In this document: piece after piece, positions 1 through 6,566 of the stretch | Position numbering within the stretch: the stretch's first letter is position 1 | How the letters are laid out: every line of letters starts with the position of its first letter | NCBI GenBank assembly: GCA_027294185.1 | Contig: JAPUME010000179.1 | Coordinates: forward strand, 1-6,903 | Direction: 5' to 3' | Length of the DNA stretch: 6,903 nucleotides | Origin: Acidobacteriota bacterium | GTDB lineage: Bacteria; Acidobacteriota; Terriglobia; UBA7540; JAPUME01 | Translations under genes and position numbers: made by a program | Notes under the pieces: model-generated | The model's database searches: none | What the model saw: only the letters and a program-made list of their open reading frames with translations | Told to the model about the DNA's origin: nothing

Positions 1-947
1 TTTAGGCTAACCATCAGACCGAATTTCCTCTCCTCCACCAGTTCGATGGCCTTCACCCCGTAGCGAGTCCCCAGGACGCGGTCATAAGCCGTAGGGCTGC
101 CCCCGCGCTGGACATGGCCTAGCACGGTGACCCGGGTTTCAAATCCCGTATGGTCCTCGATCATGTTGGCAATGACTTCCCCGATGCCGCCCAGTTGGAC
201 GTGGCCGAACTGGTCGAGCTTCTGGGACTTGGTGACGAAGAGCCGTTCTTCAGACAGCTTGAATCCCTCGGCGACCACCACAATGGAAAACACCCGGCCT
301 CGCGCATGCCGTTTCGTCAGAACTTTACAAATCTCCTGGATGGTCCTTGGATGCTCGGGGTTCAAAATCAAGTCGGCCCCACCGGCGAGGCCCGCCACGG
401 TGGCGATCCAACCCGTATGCCGGCCCATGACTTCAACCACCATGACCCTCTGGTGGGACTCGGCCGTCGAGTGCAGCCGGTCGATGGCCTCGGTTACCAC
501 CGACACCGCCGTATCGAAACCGAAGGTCTGGTCGGTGGCTCCGACATCGTTGTCGATGGTCTTCGGAACCCCCACCACCTTGATTGCTTTGCTGACCAGG
601 AATCGCGTAACCCCCAGCGTATCCTCGCCGCCGACGGCGATAACATAGTTGATCTTCAGCTTTCTGATATTCTGCAAAAGCTTCCGCTTGTCTTCCTCCT
701 TTTTCAAAGGATTCGTGCGCGAAGTCCCCAGAATCGTTCCGCCGCGGTGCAGGATGCCGGAGACGGATTTAAGTGTGAGCCTCTCCACCTTGCCTTCGAG
801 CAGGCCCAACCAGCCGTTCTTGATACCCAGAACTTTATAGCCCAGCGGCAGCGCCCGGCGCACGACGGCGCGGATCACCGCGTTCAGGCCCGGGCAGTCG
901 CCCCCTCCCGTTAGGATTCCGATCGTTCCCTTCGACTTAGCTGGCAT
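1..947 (-). CDS. 6-phosphofructokinase, predicted PPi-dependent type (3' end beyond left edge)
   Basis: Phosphorylates fructose 6-phosphate to fructose 1,6-bisphosphate in cytoplasmic glycolysis. The first 315 residues are in the window; related enzymes have roughly 340-365, so only the C-terminal end is missing. Visible motifs: nucleotide/phosphate loop GGGDCPG (14-20), GGEDT (106-110), VPKTIDND with the catalytic Asp (127-134), MGRHTGW (174-180), and HVQRGGSPTAYDR near 278-290, which binds the sugar phosphate. In this family the residue equivalent to E. coli Gly104 and the one before TIDND separate donors: Gly with Gly or Lys goes with ATP, Asp with Lys goes with PPi. Here they are Asp109 and Lys129, which predicts a reversible PPi-dependent enzyme; that is inference from two residues. 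The ATG at 947 is chosen because GGAAGGG lies just upstream and the glycine loop follows at the usual distance. The gene symbol is left blank because pfkA and pfp are both used for this group. Confidence 0.95.
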   Translation of the reverse strand, partial: MPAKSKGTIGILTGGGDCPGLNAVIRAVVRRALPLGYKVLGIKNGWLGLLEGKVERLTLKSVSGILHRGGTILGTSRTNPLKKEEDKRKLLQNIRKLKINYVIAVGGEDTLGVTRFLVSKAIKVVGVPKTIDNDVGATDQTFGFDTAVSVVTEAIDRLHSTAESHQRVMVVEVMGRHTGWIATVAGLAGGADLILNPEHPRTIQEICKVLTKRHARGRVFSIVVVAEGFKLSEERLFVTKSQKLDQFGHVQLGGIGEVIANMIEDHTGFETRVTVLGHVQRGGSPTAYDRVLGTRYGVKAIELVEERKFGLMVSL

Positions 948-1066
948 CTAGTTCCCTTCCAGGTCGTTATCTCTGTTGGGATCGAGCTCCACCTGCCGGA
1001 ATTCACCCTACGAAGTTTCCGGTAGGCGGGCACTCTGGGAAGCATTTCGGATGGGCTGAAGCTAAT

Positions 1067-1096
1067 ACGATAGCAAACGACCTCTAAAATGGTCAA
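1067..1096 (-). promoter_or_regulatory. Probable sigma70-type promoter for phosphofructokinase
   Basis: On the minus strand TTGACC (1091-1096) is followed after 18 bases by TATCGT (1067-1072). These match the -35 consensus at five of six positions and the -10 consensus at four of six. Transcription would start near 1060, giving a leader of about 110 bases before the ATG at 947. Confidence 0.5.
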
Positions 1097-1099
1097 TCA

Positions 1100-1111
1100 G
1101 GCTGATCAGCC
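1100..1111. promoter_or_regulatory. Perfect 12-base palindrome beside the -35 box, possible operator
   Basis: GGCTGATCAGCC reads identically on both strands and ends three bases from the predicted -35 box of the phosphofructokinase promoter. The position suits binding by a dimeric regulator, but I do not recognise the motif as the site of a known one. It could also be chance. Confidence 0.35.
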
Positions 1112-1231
1112 AATCCCCCCCCCTCCTTGAAACACCTATTTTGTGACAATCGCTACGCTCTCGAACGATTTAAGGGAAGGACAGTCCCCTGGGAGAGAAT
1201 TGCATTGGGTGAGGTATTCAAAGGGAAATCA

Positions 1232-1259
1232 CCGAGGTGTGGCAGGCGCCACACCTCGG
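1232..1259 (-). terminator. Strong hairpin after the OmpA lipoprotein gene, probable terminator
   Basis: A perfect 12-bp stem (1232-1243 with 1248-1259) closes a 4-base loop. On the minus strand it starts 8 bases after the lipoprotein stop codon. The following sequence, TGATTTCCCTTTG, is only moderately T-rich, so this is a weak match to a textbook intrinsic terminator. It may instead stabilise the mRNA 3' end. It separates the lipoprotein gene from the downstream phosphofructokinase gene. Confidence 0.6.
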
Positions 1260-1267
1260 CGAGAAAT

Positions 1268-1969
1268 CTAGCGCTGGGCCACCTGCTGCGCGCCGACGCT
1301 CACGCGTAACGTCACCTCAACGCGGCGGTTCGAGGCACGCCCGTCACGGGTCTTGTTGTCGGCCACGGGCATGCCTTCGCCCAGCCCTTCAATAAAGATC
1401 CGGTAGAGAGGTACATCATATTTCTCAATCAGGTAGCGACGCACGGAATCAGCCCGCTCACGTCCGAGGCGAAGATTGTAGGCGGAATTGCCGATGGAGT
1501 CGGTGAACCCGCGAAGCTCGATAATGTAGTGCTGTGTGGACCCGATTTTGGCTCCCAGCTCGTCCATGCTCTGCCGGGCCGCCTCGTCGAGTTCCCACTT
1601 GTTAAAGCCGAATTGAACCTGGCGAGATTCGAGCGGCTTGTACTGATCCAGGTTGGCCACGGCGATGGCCACGCCTTCCAGATCTTCACCCACTCGCACA
1701 GCTCTGTTATCGGCCTCGACGGCCTTTTTGCCGGCCTGCTCGGCCTTGGAGTCAGCAACCTCCACCTTCCCAAGGGCGTCCTGGATTCCATCCTGAGCGC
1801 GGGTATCCACTTCTTTGATCTGTGCTTTGTTGGCCTGAGTAATCTCTTCCAACTCCTGAATGTTGCCATCCACCGCCGCAATCTGCTCGCGAACGAATTT
1901 CTTTGTGGCGCATGCCGACAGCAGCAGGCTCGATGCCACTGCCATTAGAGCGAATCTTTGCCACTTCAT
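1268..1969 (-). CDS. OmpA-family outer-membrane lipoprotein (peptidoglycan-binding)
   Basis: Predicted 233-residue lipoprotein tethering the outer membrane to peptidoglycan. Residues 1-19 are a lipoprotein signal peptide ending in LLSA before the lipidated Cys20. Residues about 24-108 are rich in Ala, Glu, Lys and Asp with heptad-like spacing, suggesting a long helix or alanine zipper. Residues about 115-225 form the OmpA C-terminal domain: GFTDSIGN (154-161, with Asp157), NLRLGRERADSVRRYL (165-180) and DGRASNRRVEV (209-219). The Asp and the Arg of NRRVE correspond to residues that bind diaminopimelate in the family. There is no beta-barrel segment, so it is Pal-like rather than a porin. I chose the ATG at 1969 over an in-frame start at 2092 because it follows GAGAGGAG at good spacing and begins exactly at the signal peptide. 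It is not called pal because no tol genes are nearby and the long helix is unlike typical Pal. Confidence 0.93.
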   Translation of the reverse strand: MKWQRFALMAVASSLLLSACATKKFVREQIAAVDGNIQELEEITQANKAQIKEVDTRAQDGIQDALGKVEVADSKAEQAGKKAVEADNRAVRVGEDLEGVAIAVANLDQYKPLESRQVQFGFNKWELDEAARQSMDELGAKIGSTQHYIIELRGFTDSIGNSAYNLRLGRERADSVRRYLIEKYDVPLYRIFIEGLGEGMPVADNKTRDGRASNRRVEVTLRVSVGAQQVAQR

Positions 1970-2039
1970 CGTCTTCTCCTCTCGGCCATCGCGGACCGGG
2001 GCTTTGATAATGAATTTCAGTCTTCTTTCCGACACTTTA

Positions 2040-2069
2040 TTTATACCCCTTCTTCTTCGCCGGACGCAA
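2040..2069 (-). promoter_or_regulatory. Possible promoter for the OmpA lipoprotein gene
   Basis: On the minus strand TATAAA (2040-2045) is a good -10 box. The upstream TTGCGT (2064-2069), 18 bases away, matches the -35 consensus only in its first three bases. Transcription would begin near 2033, leaving a leader of about 64 bases before the ATG at 1969. Confidence 0.4.
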
Positions 2070-2232
2070 GGCAGAGGTGTCGACTTTTTCACACAGCCAC
2101 CGTGGGCTTCGGATCAAAAGCGGAACTCGCGTTTGTTTTTCGCCCCTCGACGTGTCAGAATCTTGGGCGGTTTCCCAAAACATTCACCGTGTGCCGAAGG
2201 TTCGGGAACTCTCGGAAAGGGAGTCGTGCAGT

Positions 2233-2856
2233 ATGAAGAATCGAAGAGCAATTTTGTCCGTCCTCATTCTTTCAGCAGCCTTTGTCGCGTGGCCCCCCTC
2301 CCCGGCCCGTTGCCAAGAAACCCTCGATGACTTCTTCACCCGCTTCCGGTCAATCAACCGGCTGACGGAGGAGAATCTGAACGGAATCCGGCTCCACCGT
2401 TGGAACGCTTCCCCGCAGTTGGTGGAATCTACTCGACAAAACTTGGCGCGCCTGCGCGAGTCTTTTCACGAACGCGGGTCGGCGTTCGAGAGCGAATTGA
2501 AAGCTTCGCCGGACAGTATGCTCGGTTCCATACGGCTGGAACTGGCACTTTCGAACATCACCGACGCGCTGGAGATTCACCAGCAGAACGTCGCCCGTTA
2601 TCAAAGCAAGAAACTTGCCGCACGCCTGGCCCAGGATGCGCAGGAGTACCGGAGTCTGGCGCGGCAGTGGAGGACACGGTTGCTTTCGTTGGCCGAACGG
2701 GAGAGCGCGCGATTCCAAACCCTGAACTCAGAGGCTTCGCGCCTGCGGGGGGAAGTTGGAAACCTTCGTGAGTCTCTCTCGCTTGCCACAAGGCAACTCA
2801 TGCAGTGCGACACGGCGCTGCGGGAAGCTCGCGCGGCAAGAAGCCGGGGACGATGA
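2233..2856 (+). CDS. Unrecognised exported helical/coiled-coil protein
   Basis: I do not recognise a family. The 207-residue product starts with a clear secretion signal: a basic KNRR, a hydrophobic segment (about residues 6-20) and a probable signal peptidase I site near SPARCQ (23-28). Cys27 is preceded by Arg, so it does not fit a lipobox. The rest has little Gly or Pro and many Arg, Glu, Leu, Ala and Gln, which predicts long amphipathic helices, strongest at about 62-90 and 125-205. The tail is basic (REARAARSRGR). The ATG at 2233 follows GGAAAGGGAG by 9 bases and begins at the signal peptide; the open frame extends upstream to 2077, but that part has no protein character. It is divergent from the OmpA lipoprotein gene, with 263 bases between the two starts. 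A periplasmic role is inferred only from the signal. Confidence 0.75.
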   Translation: MKNRRAILSVLILSAAFVAWPPSPARCQETLDDFFTRFRSINRLTEENLNGIRLHRWNASPQLVESTRQNLARLRESFHERGSAFESELKASPDSMLGSIRLELALSNITDALEIHQQNVARYQSKKLAARLAQDAQEYRSLARQWRTRLLSLAERESARFQTLNSEASRLRGEVGNLRESLSLATRQLMQCDTALREARAARSRGR

Positions 2857-3052
2857 GCCGTTACCCTCGAAGTCATCTTCAGAATTCTCTGCGAGGGGTC
2901 GTTCAGAGTCGGCGGAGGGTGTCGTCAGGGCACGTTCGCCGCGGTGAATCAGCCGTGCCGTAGTGACCGCCAAGTCGTCCGGGCTTTAGCCACTGAGGTA
3001 CAGCTGTGCACAATTCATGAGTTGGCACTGGAATTGAGGAGGATACCTCCAG
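2857..3052. other. Gap between convergent genes
   Basis: This lies between the 3' ends of the exported-protein gene (plus) and nrdR (minus). It contains two modest inverted repeats: GGCACG/CGTGCC (2929-2934 with 2954-2959) and GGAGG/CCTCC (3038-3042 with 3046-3050), the second directly after the nrdR stop. Neither is followed by a T-run on the relevant strand, so neither is called a terminator. No credible gene is seen here. Confidence 0.5.
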
Positions 3053-3514
3053 CTACTTCCCCTTGCTTTTCAGCAGGTCCTGCAACTCCGCCATAAATTC
3101 ATTGACATCCTTGAAGTCGAGATAGACAGAGGCAAATCGCACGTAGGCGACCTTGTCGAGCTGCCGCAGCCGTTCCATAACCAGACTTCCGATCTCCGGG
3201 CTCGGCCTCTCGCGCTCGGGGGAGTCGGCCACGTAGCTTTCGGCGTCGTTCACGATCTGTTCCAGGAGTCCCATACTGACAGGGCGCTTTTCGCAGGCAT
3301 GGAGCAGCCCTGCGAGAACCTTCTGGCGCTCGAACTTTTCCCTCCGGCCGTCTTTCTTGATAACCATGGTGGGAATTTCGTCGATACGCTCGTAGGTCGT
3401 GAACCTTCTCTCACACTTCAGGCATTCGCGGCGGCGGCGGATGACGCTGCCCTCCCGGGCGGAACGCGAGTCCACCACCTTATCTTCATCGTGATCGCAA
3501 TAGGGGCACCTCAT
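3053..3514 (-). CDS. nrdR: Transcriptional repressor NrdR
   Basis: NrdR senses dATP/ATP and represses ribonucleotide reductase genes by binding NrdR boxes. The 153-residue product has the standard length and architecture. An N-terminal zinc ribbon has Cys3, Cys6, Cys31 and Cys34, with the basic stretch VIRRRREC between the pairs. An ATP-cone domain follows (about 49-139), beginning MVIKKDGRREKFERQK and including HACEKRPVS (72-80) and VAYVRFASVYLDF (122-134). All match the family closely. The start at 3514 follows GGAAAAGG and begins with the family's usual MRCPYC. It lies 42 bases after the flippase-like gene on the same strand and probably shares its transcript. No ribonucleotide reductase gene is in view, so its targets lie elsewhere. 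Confidence 0.97.
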   Translation of the reverse strand: MRCPYCDHDEDKVVDSRSAREGSVIRRRRECLKCERRFTTYERIDEIPTMVIKKDGRREKFERQKVLAGLLHACEKRPVSMGLLEQIVNDAESYVADSPERERPSPEIGSLVMERLRQLDKVAYVRFASVYLDFKDVNEFMAELQDLLKSKGK

Positions 3515-3556
3515 GACCTTTTCCGTTCGAAACGATTCTTTTGGGACGTCAAATCT

Positions 3557-4633
3557 CTATGGACCTCCACCCGGCGAGGCTTTCCCTTCGGCGGCCCAGA
3601 GGCGGAGTTTTCCGACCGACAATCCCTCTCGGACCATCAGCACGACACCCAAAAGGGTGGCAGGAGCCATGATGACCAACCAGGTCAGCAAGGCAACACT
3701 CGTGGCCGGAACTGCGTCGATTCCGAGCACCTCAGTGAACCCCAGCGCCGCGGCCACCTGATAACCTCCGCCCACTCCCGGCACTTGTACCGCCAAGCCT
3801 ATCACGCCGCAAAACATGGGGACACCCAATGCAAGCCAGGGAATCCGGGCCGCTTCACCTCCCACGCCCTGGGCTACCAGCCAAAAAACGGAAAGGTTGG
3901 CAATCCAGACCAGGACCGAACATACCATGCTACCTGCGAATGCCCTCCAGTTTTCCACCACCTCGAGTCCACTCGCAAACGACCTGATCCAGCTCTTTAC
4001 GCGCCCCCCACTCCGTCCCGAAAGGGAGAAATATCGGCTCGGGTGAGAAAGGTAGGAGAGAATTCTCTCAACGTAGAGCCGAAAAATCACCAACCCCGCC
4101 ACCAGCGCCCCTGCCACCCAGATCAAGATCTTGCCGGATTGGGTGAGACCCTGAAGAACACGGCTGGATTCGACTCCCTCATGAGCAGGCGGAAAAAAAT
4201 AGAGGCTTGCCGCCAGAATCAAAAGCAGGAAAACGGCGTCGTAAACCCTCTCGAGAAACCACACCGCAGCCATCGAAGCCCAGGGCACCTCGCCCTTGTG
4301 GGCCACGTAGGCAGGCCGAGCCAACTCTCCCGCCCGCCCGACGAGGTAGATACAACTGAATCCGATCACCTGTCCGGAAAAGTGTATTCTCAGGGGAACC
4401 TTCCCCACGCCGGCCAGGAAATAACTCCAACGCAACGCGCGCCACAGGTAGGTGCTCATGGTGGCCACAACAGCGGCCAAAATGTATCCCGGGTGAGTGT
4501 TCCGCAGGCTCCGCCAGAGCTCGCTCCAGCGGAATGCGCGCCATTCCTCGCTGGTGGCGAAGTGGCGAATCACCAGGGCTAAAACCGCGGCGACGCCAAC
4601 GACCCAGAACCATCGTCTTAGAGAACGAGCCAT
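3557..4633 (-). CDS. Flippase-like integral membrane protein (LPG synthase TM / UPF0104 family)
   Basis: A polytopic inner-membrane protein of 358 residues, resembling the membrane domain of lysylphosphatidylglycerol synthase (flippase-like domain). Hydrophobic segments lie at about 9-24, 50-66, 86-98, 120-147, 169-186, 233-256, 266-284 and 308-334. The family's conserved GRAGELARPAYVA (99-111) and the PGVGGGYQ motif (285-292) are present. There is no C-terminal aminoacyl-transferase domain, so it is not a complete MprF. Members often sit with lipid or glycan genes and are thought to move lipids, but the substrate here cannot be told. The ATG at 4633 gives a natural N-terminus (MARSLRRWFW, then the first helix) but has no good ribosome site. 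A GTG at 4687, only 18 bases after the aroA stop, is an alternative start adding 18 residues. It lies downstream of aroA on the same strand. Confidence 0.87.
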   Translation of the reverse strand: MARSLRRWFWVVGVAAVLALVIRHFATSEEWRAFRWSELWRSLRNTHPGYILAAVVATMSTYLWRALRWSYFLAGVGKVPLRIHFSGQVIGFSCIYLVGRAGELARPAYVAHKGEVPWASMAAVWFLERVYDAVFLLLILAASLYFFPPAHEGVESSRVLQGLTQSGKILIWVAGALVAGLVIFRLYVERILSYLSHPSRYFSLSGRSGGRVKSWIRSFASGLEVVENWRAFAGSMVCSVLVWIANLSVFWLVAQGVGGEAARIPWLALGVPMFCGVIGLAVQVPGVGGGYQVAAALGFTEVLGIDAVPATSVALLTWLVIMAPATLLGVVLMVREGLSVGKLRLWAAEGKASPGGGP

Positions 4634-4705
4634 AAGGGGACAAGGGCCTAGTGCGGGATGAGGGGCGACCCTCGGCAACTCTCGCACCCGCCAGTAAAAG
4701 AGCCT

Positions 4706-6016
4706 TTAACCTGCCAGTTTCCCAAGCGTTTTGAAAAAACCCGGAAAGGAGACGTTCACACACTGGGCCGAGCGGATTCGAGTCGGCTTCACGGGGTCGG
4801 CTATCAGCCCCGCAATCGCAAAGGCCATGGCAATCCGATGGTCCCCCTGAGGGTCGATATCCGCGCCGCGCAGCTTCTGCCGTCCGGCGACGCTCATCCC
4901 GTCCGGGAACTCCTCGGCCTCCACACCCATGCGGCGGAGATTATCGACCACCGTCCGAATGCGGTCGCTCTCCTTGAGGCGAAGCTCGGCGGCGCCGCGC
5001 ACGCGGAACCCTTCTTCGGTCTGAGTGCCCACGACGGCCAGCATCGGCACCTCGTCAATGACACCCGCGACCATCTCAGGGGAAATCTCGATGCCCTTGA
5101 GCCGGCTTGCCTGGACGTGGAGGTCGCCAACCAACTCTCCGTTGACCATCTCGATATTCAGAATCTTGATGTACCCCCCCGCGCCGACCAGCACGTCGAG
5201 CAGGGCGGTGCGCGTGGGGTTCAAGCCGACGTTGTGGATCACCAAATCCGAGCCCGGAACGATCAGCCCCGCCCCCAGCAGGAAGGCAGCCGAAGAGATG
5301 TCACCGGGAACCTGAAGGCTCTGCGCTTCGAGCCGAGGCCGGCCCTGAATAGCGATGGTGCGCTGGTGGCGGCCAATATCGGCTCCGAACTGCTCCAGTA
5401 GGATTTCTGTGTGATCCCGCGTCGGGGTCGGTTCGATCACCTGCGTTTCTCCCGGCGCGAACAGACCCGCCAGCAGGACCGCCGATTTTACCTGCGCACT
5501 GGGCACGGGAAGCTCATATCGGACCGCGTGAAGCGATCCTCCCCGGATTTCGAGCGGGGGGCGTCCGCCTTCCCCCGTCTTGATTTGCGCACCCATGAGC
5601 TCCAGGGGAATGACAATGCGGGACATCGGACGCTGAGAGAGCGACGCGTCACCCTTCATCACGGAACGGAAGCTCTGCCCGGCAAGGATGCCTGAGAGCA
5701 TACGCATGGTGGAGCCGGAATTCCCCGCGTCCAGCTCCACCCCGTCGGGCGGCGGCTTCAACCCATCCAGACCTCGGCCATGAATCCTTACCGTCTCACC
5801 CCGCTCGTCAATCTTCACACCCATTTTCTTGAGGCAGGCCAGGGTACTGTGGCAGTCCTGGCTGGCGGCATACCCGCGGATTTCAGAGGTTCCCTCGGCC
5901 AGAGCCGCCACCATGGCGTAGCGATGAGAAATGGATTTGTCGCCGGGAACCGAGATCGTTCCCTTGAGCGACTTTGCAGGCCGGATTTTCTCCACGTCTC
6001 GGCTAAATAGCGACAT
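4706..6016 (-). CDS. aroA: 3-phosphoshikimate 1-carboxyvinyltransferase (EPSP synthase)
   Basis: Transfers the enolpyruvyl group of PEP to shikimate 3-phosphate, the sixth step of the cytoplasmic shikimate pathway. The 436 residues span the full family length. Motifs in order: GDKSISHR (25-32), with the PEP- and shikimate-binding Lys and Arg; GNSGSTMR (98-105); GDASLSQRPMSR (122-133); SAQVKSAVLLAGL (173-185); TRDHTE (199-204); IDEVPML (320-326), with the catalytic Asp; LKESDR (347-352); GDHRIAM (391-397); and SFPGFFKTL (423-431). The pattern resembles Bacillus-like and class II enzymes more than enterobacterial class I. However, the PEP-site loop keeps Gly101 rather than the Ala of strongly glyphosate-insensitive class II enzymes. 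The ATG at 6016 leaves the expected short lead before IRPAKSLKGT, but no clear ribosome site precedes it. It begins 62 bases after the mature rnpB 3' end on the same strand. Confidence 0.97.
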   Translation of the reverse strand: MSLFSRDVEKIRPAKSLKGTISVPGDKSISHRYAMVAALAEGTSEIRGYAASQDCHSTLACLKKMGVKIDERGETVRIHGRGLDGLKPPPDGVELDAGNSGSTMRMLSGILAGQSFRSVMKGDASLSQRPMSRIVIPLELMGAQIKTGEGGRPPLEIRGGSLHAVRYELPVPSAQVKSAVLLAGLFAPGETQVIEPTPTRDHTEILLEQFGADIGRHQRTIAIQGRPRLEAQSLQVPGDISSAAFLLGAGLIVPGSDLVIHNVGLNPTRTALLDVLVGAGGYIKILNIEMVNGELVGDLHVQASRLKGIEISPEMVAGVIDEVPMLAVVGTQTEEGFRVRGAAELRLKESDRIRTVVDNLRRMGVEAEEFPDGMSVAGRQKLRGADIDPQGDHRIAMAFAIAGLIADPVKPTRIRSAQCVNVSFPGFFKTLGKLAG

Positions 6017-6078
6017 TGGGAATGAAAAGACCGAACGATGGGCCGGAAATTCAGGACCGGAATTGGAATCTTAAGTAA
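6017..6078. other. Short spacer between rnpB and aroA, no clear terminator
   Basis: On the minus strand these 62 bases contain only a weak AATTC/GAATT inverted repeat and one TTTT. I see neither a convincing terminator for rnpB nor a separate promoter or ribosome site for aroA. Readthrough from rnpB into aroA is therefore possible. Confidence 0.4.
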
Positions 6079-6559
6079 GCAGAGCCTGGCAGGAGAGATC
6101 CTGTAAGCCGAATTTTGTCACCCGAAGGGCTTGCGCCCCCCGGGAGGGTGATCATTCCTCTAGACCCGCCATTGCTGGCGGGTTCAAGCAACCTACCCGG
6201 GAGTTCACCCCCGGTCGCGTCAAAGACGCGACCGGGTTGCGGAGCGGGCCGCTCCTCTTCCCCTATTTGGTCTTGCTCCGTGTGGGGTTTTCCCTGCCCT
6301 CCGCCTCACGGCGAAGGCGGTGCGCTCTTACATTAAGCCCCGCAGGGCCGCACCATTTCACCCTTACCTGAGCCCCCGCAGGGGCCATCGGCGGTATATT
6401 TTCTGTGGCACTCTCCGTAGCCGCCCCGTCGCCGGAACGACTCCTCGCCGTTAGCGAGCACACCGCCCTTTGGAGTTCGGACTTTCCTCTCCCCCACCGA
6501 AATCCCAGAGGGACTGCGGCGGGGCAGCGATCACCCGGATCACTCCTCCCAGACTCTGC
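6079..6559 (-). ncRNA. rnpB: RNase P RNA (type A), enlarged
   Basis: This is the catalytic RNA that removes tRNA 5' leaders. Read on the minus strand, the conserved core appears in order: GAGGAAAGTCCGAACTCC near the 5' end, ACAGAAAATATACCGCC, GGTAAGGGTGAAATGGTGCGG split by an insert before TAAGAGCGCACCG, GGAGCAAGACCAAATAGGGG, GGGTAGGTTGCTTGA, AGAGGAATGATCACC and ATTCGGCTTACAGG. The ends are set by helix P1: 6537-6559 pairs with 6079-6101 over 23 positions, with one wobble and two mismatches. GGGC after the AACTCC segment can pair with GCCC in the P16/P17 hairpin loop, giving the P6 pseudoknot of type A RNAs. At about 481 bases it is longer than the 377 of E. coli. The extra length comes from the long P1, a small hairpin at 6337-6348 and a 12-bp hairpin at 6210-6236. 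A sigma70-type promoter lies directly upstream. Confidence 0.96.
6210..6236 (-). other. Extra 12-bp hairpin inside RNase P RNA
   Basis: A perfect 12-bp GC-rich stem (6210-6221 with 6225-6236) closes a 3-base loop. It lies between the P16/P17 hairpin and the conserved GGGTAGGTTGCTTGA segment, where E. coli RNase P RNA has only a short linker. It is read as a lineage-specific peripheral helix. Confidence 0.7.
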
Positions 6560-6566
6560 AATCTCT

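Larger units (their letters stand above)
948..1231. other. Intergenic region upstream of the phosphofructokinase gene
   Basis: This non-coding stretch lies between the phosphofructokinase start and the hairpin after the OmpA lipoprotein gene. Read on the minus strand it holds a run of nine G (1115-1123), a 12-base palindrome (1100-1111), a sigma70-like promoter (1067-1096), then a leader of about 110 bases ending in the GGAAGGG ribosome site. The leader contains a loose inverted repeat, CCGGAA/TTCCGG (996-1001 and 1017-1022). Short open frames here on both strands show no recognisable protein features. Positions 1130-1231 show nothing I can name. Confidence 0.6.

Noticed and set aside
150..914. 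254-codon plus-strand open frame opposite phosphofructokinase
   Set aside because: Antisense shadow of a well-conserved gene; no protein features and no ribosome site.
1970..2092. Longer N-terminus for the OmpA lipoprotein
   Set aside because: The added residues are basic and would bury the lipoprotein signal peptide; the ATG at 1969 has a good ribosome site.
2077..2232. Longer N-terminus for the exported helical protein
   Set aside because: It would put 52 non-conserved-looking residues before an obvious signal peptide, and a ribosome site precedes the ATG at 2233.
3038..3050. Terminator hairpin after nrdR
   Set aside because: Only a 5-bp stem with no T-run following on the minus strand; too weak to call.
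3299..4582. 427-codon plus-strand open frame opposite nrdR and the flippase-like gene
   Set aside because: The minus strand encodes two clear protein families here. The plus-strand product is low-complexity, rich in His, Pro, Arg and Gln with no domain or signal, as expected of an antisense frame in GC-rich DNA.
3557..4633. MprF-type lysylphosphatidylglycerol synthase
   Set aside because: Only the membrane flippase-like domain is present; the C-terminal aminoacyl-transferase domain is missing.
5702..5725. Glyphosate-insensitive class II EPSP synthase
   Set aside because: The PEP-site loop reads GNSGSTMR and keeps Gly where CP4-type insensitive enzymes have Ala. Other motifs resemble class II, but insensitivity cannot be claimed.
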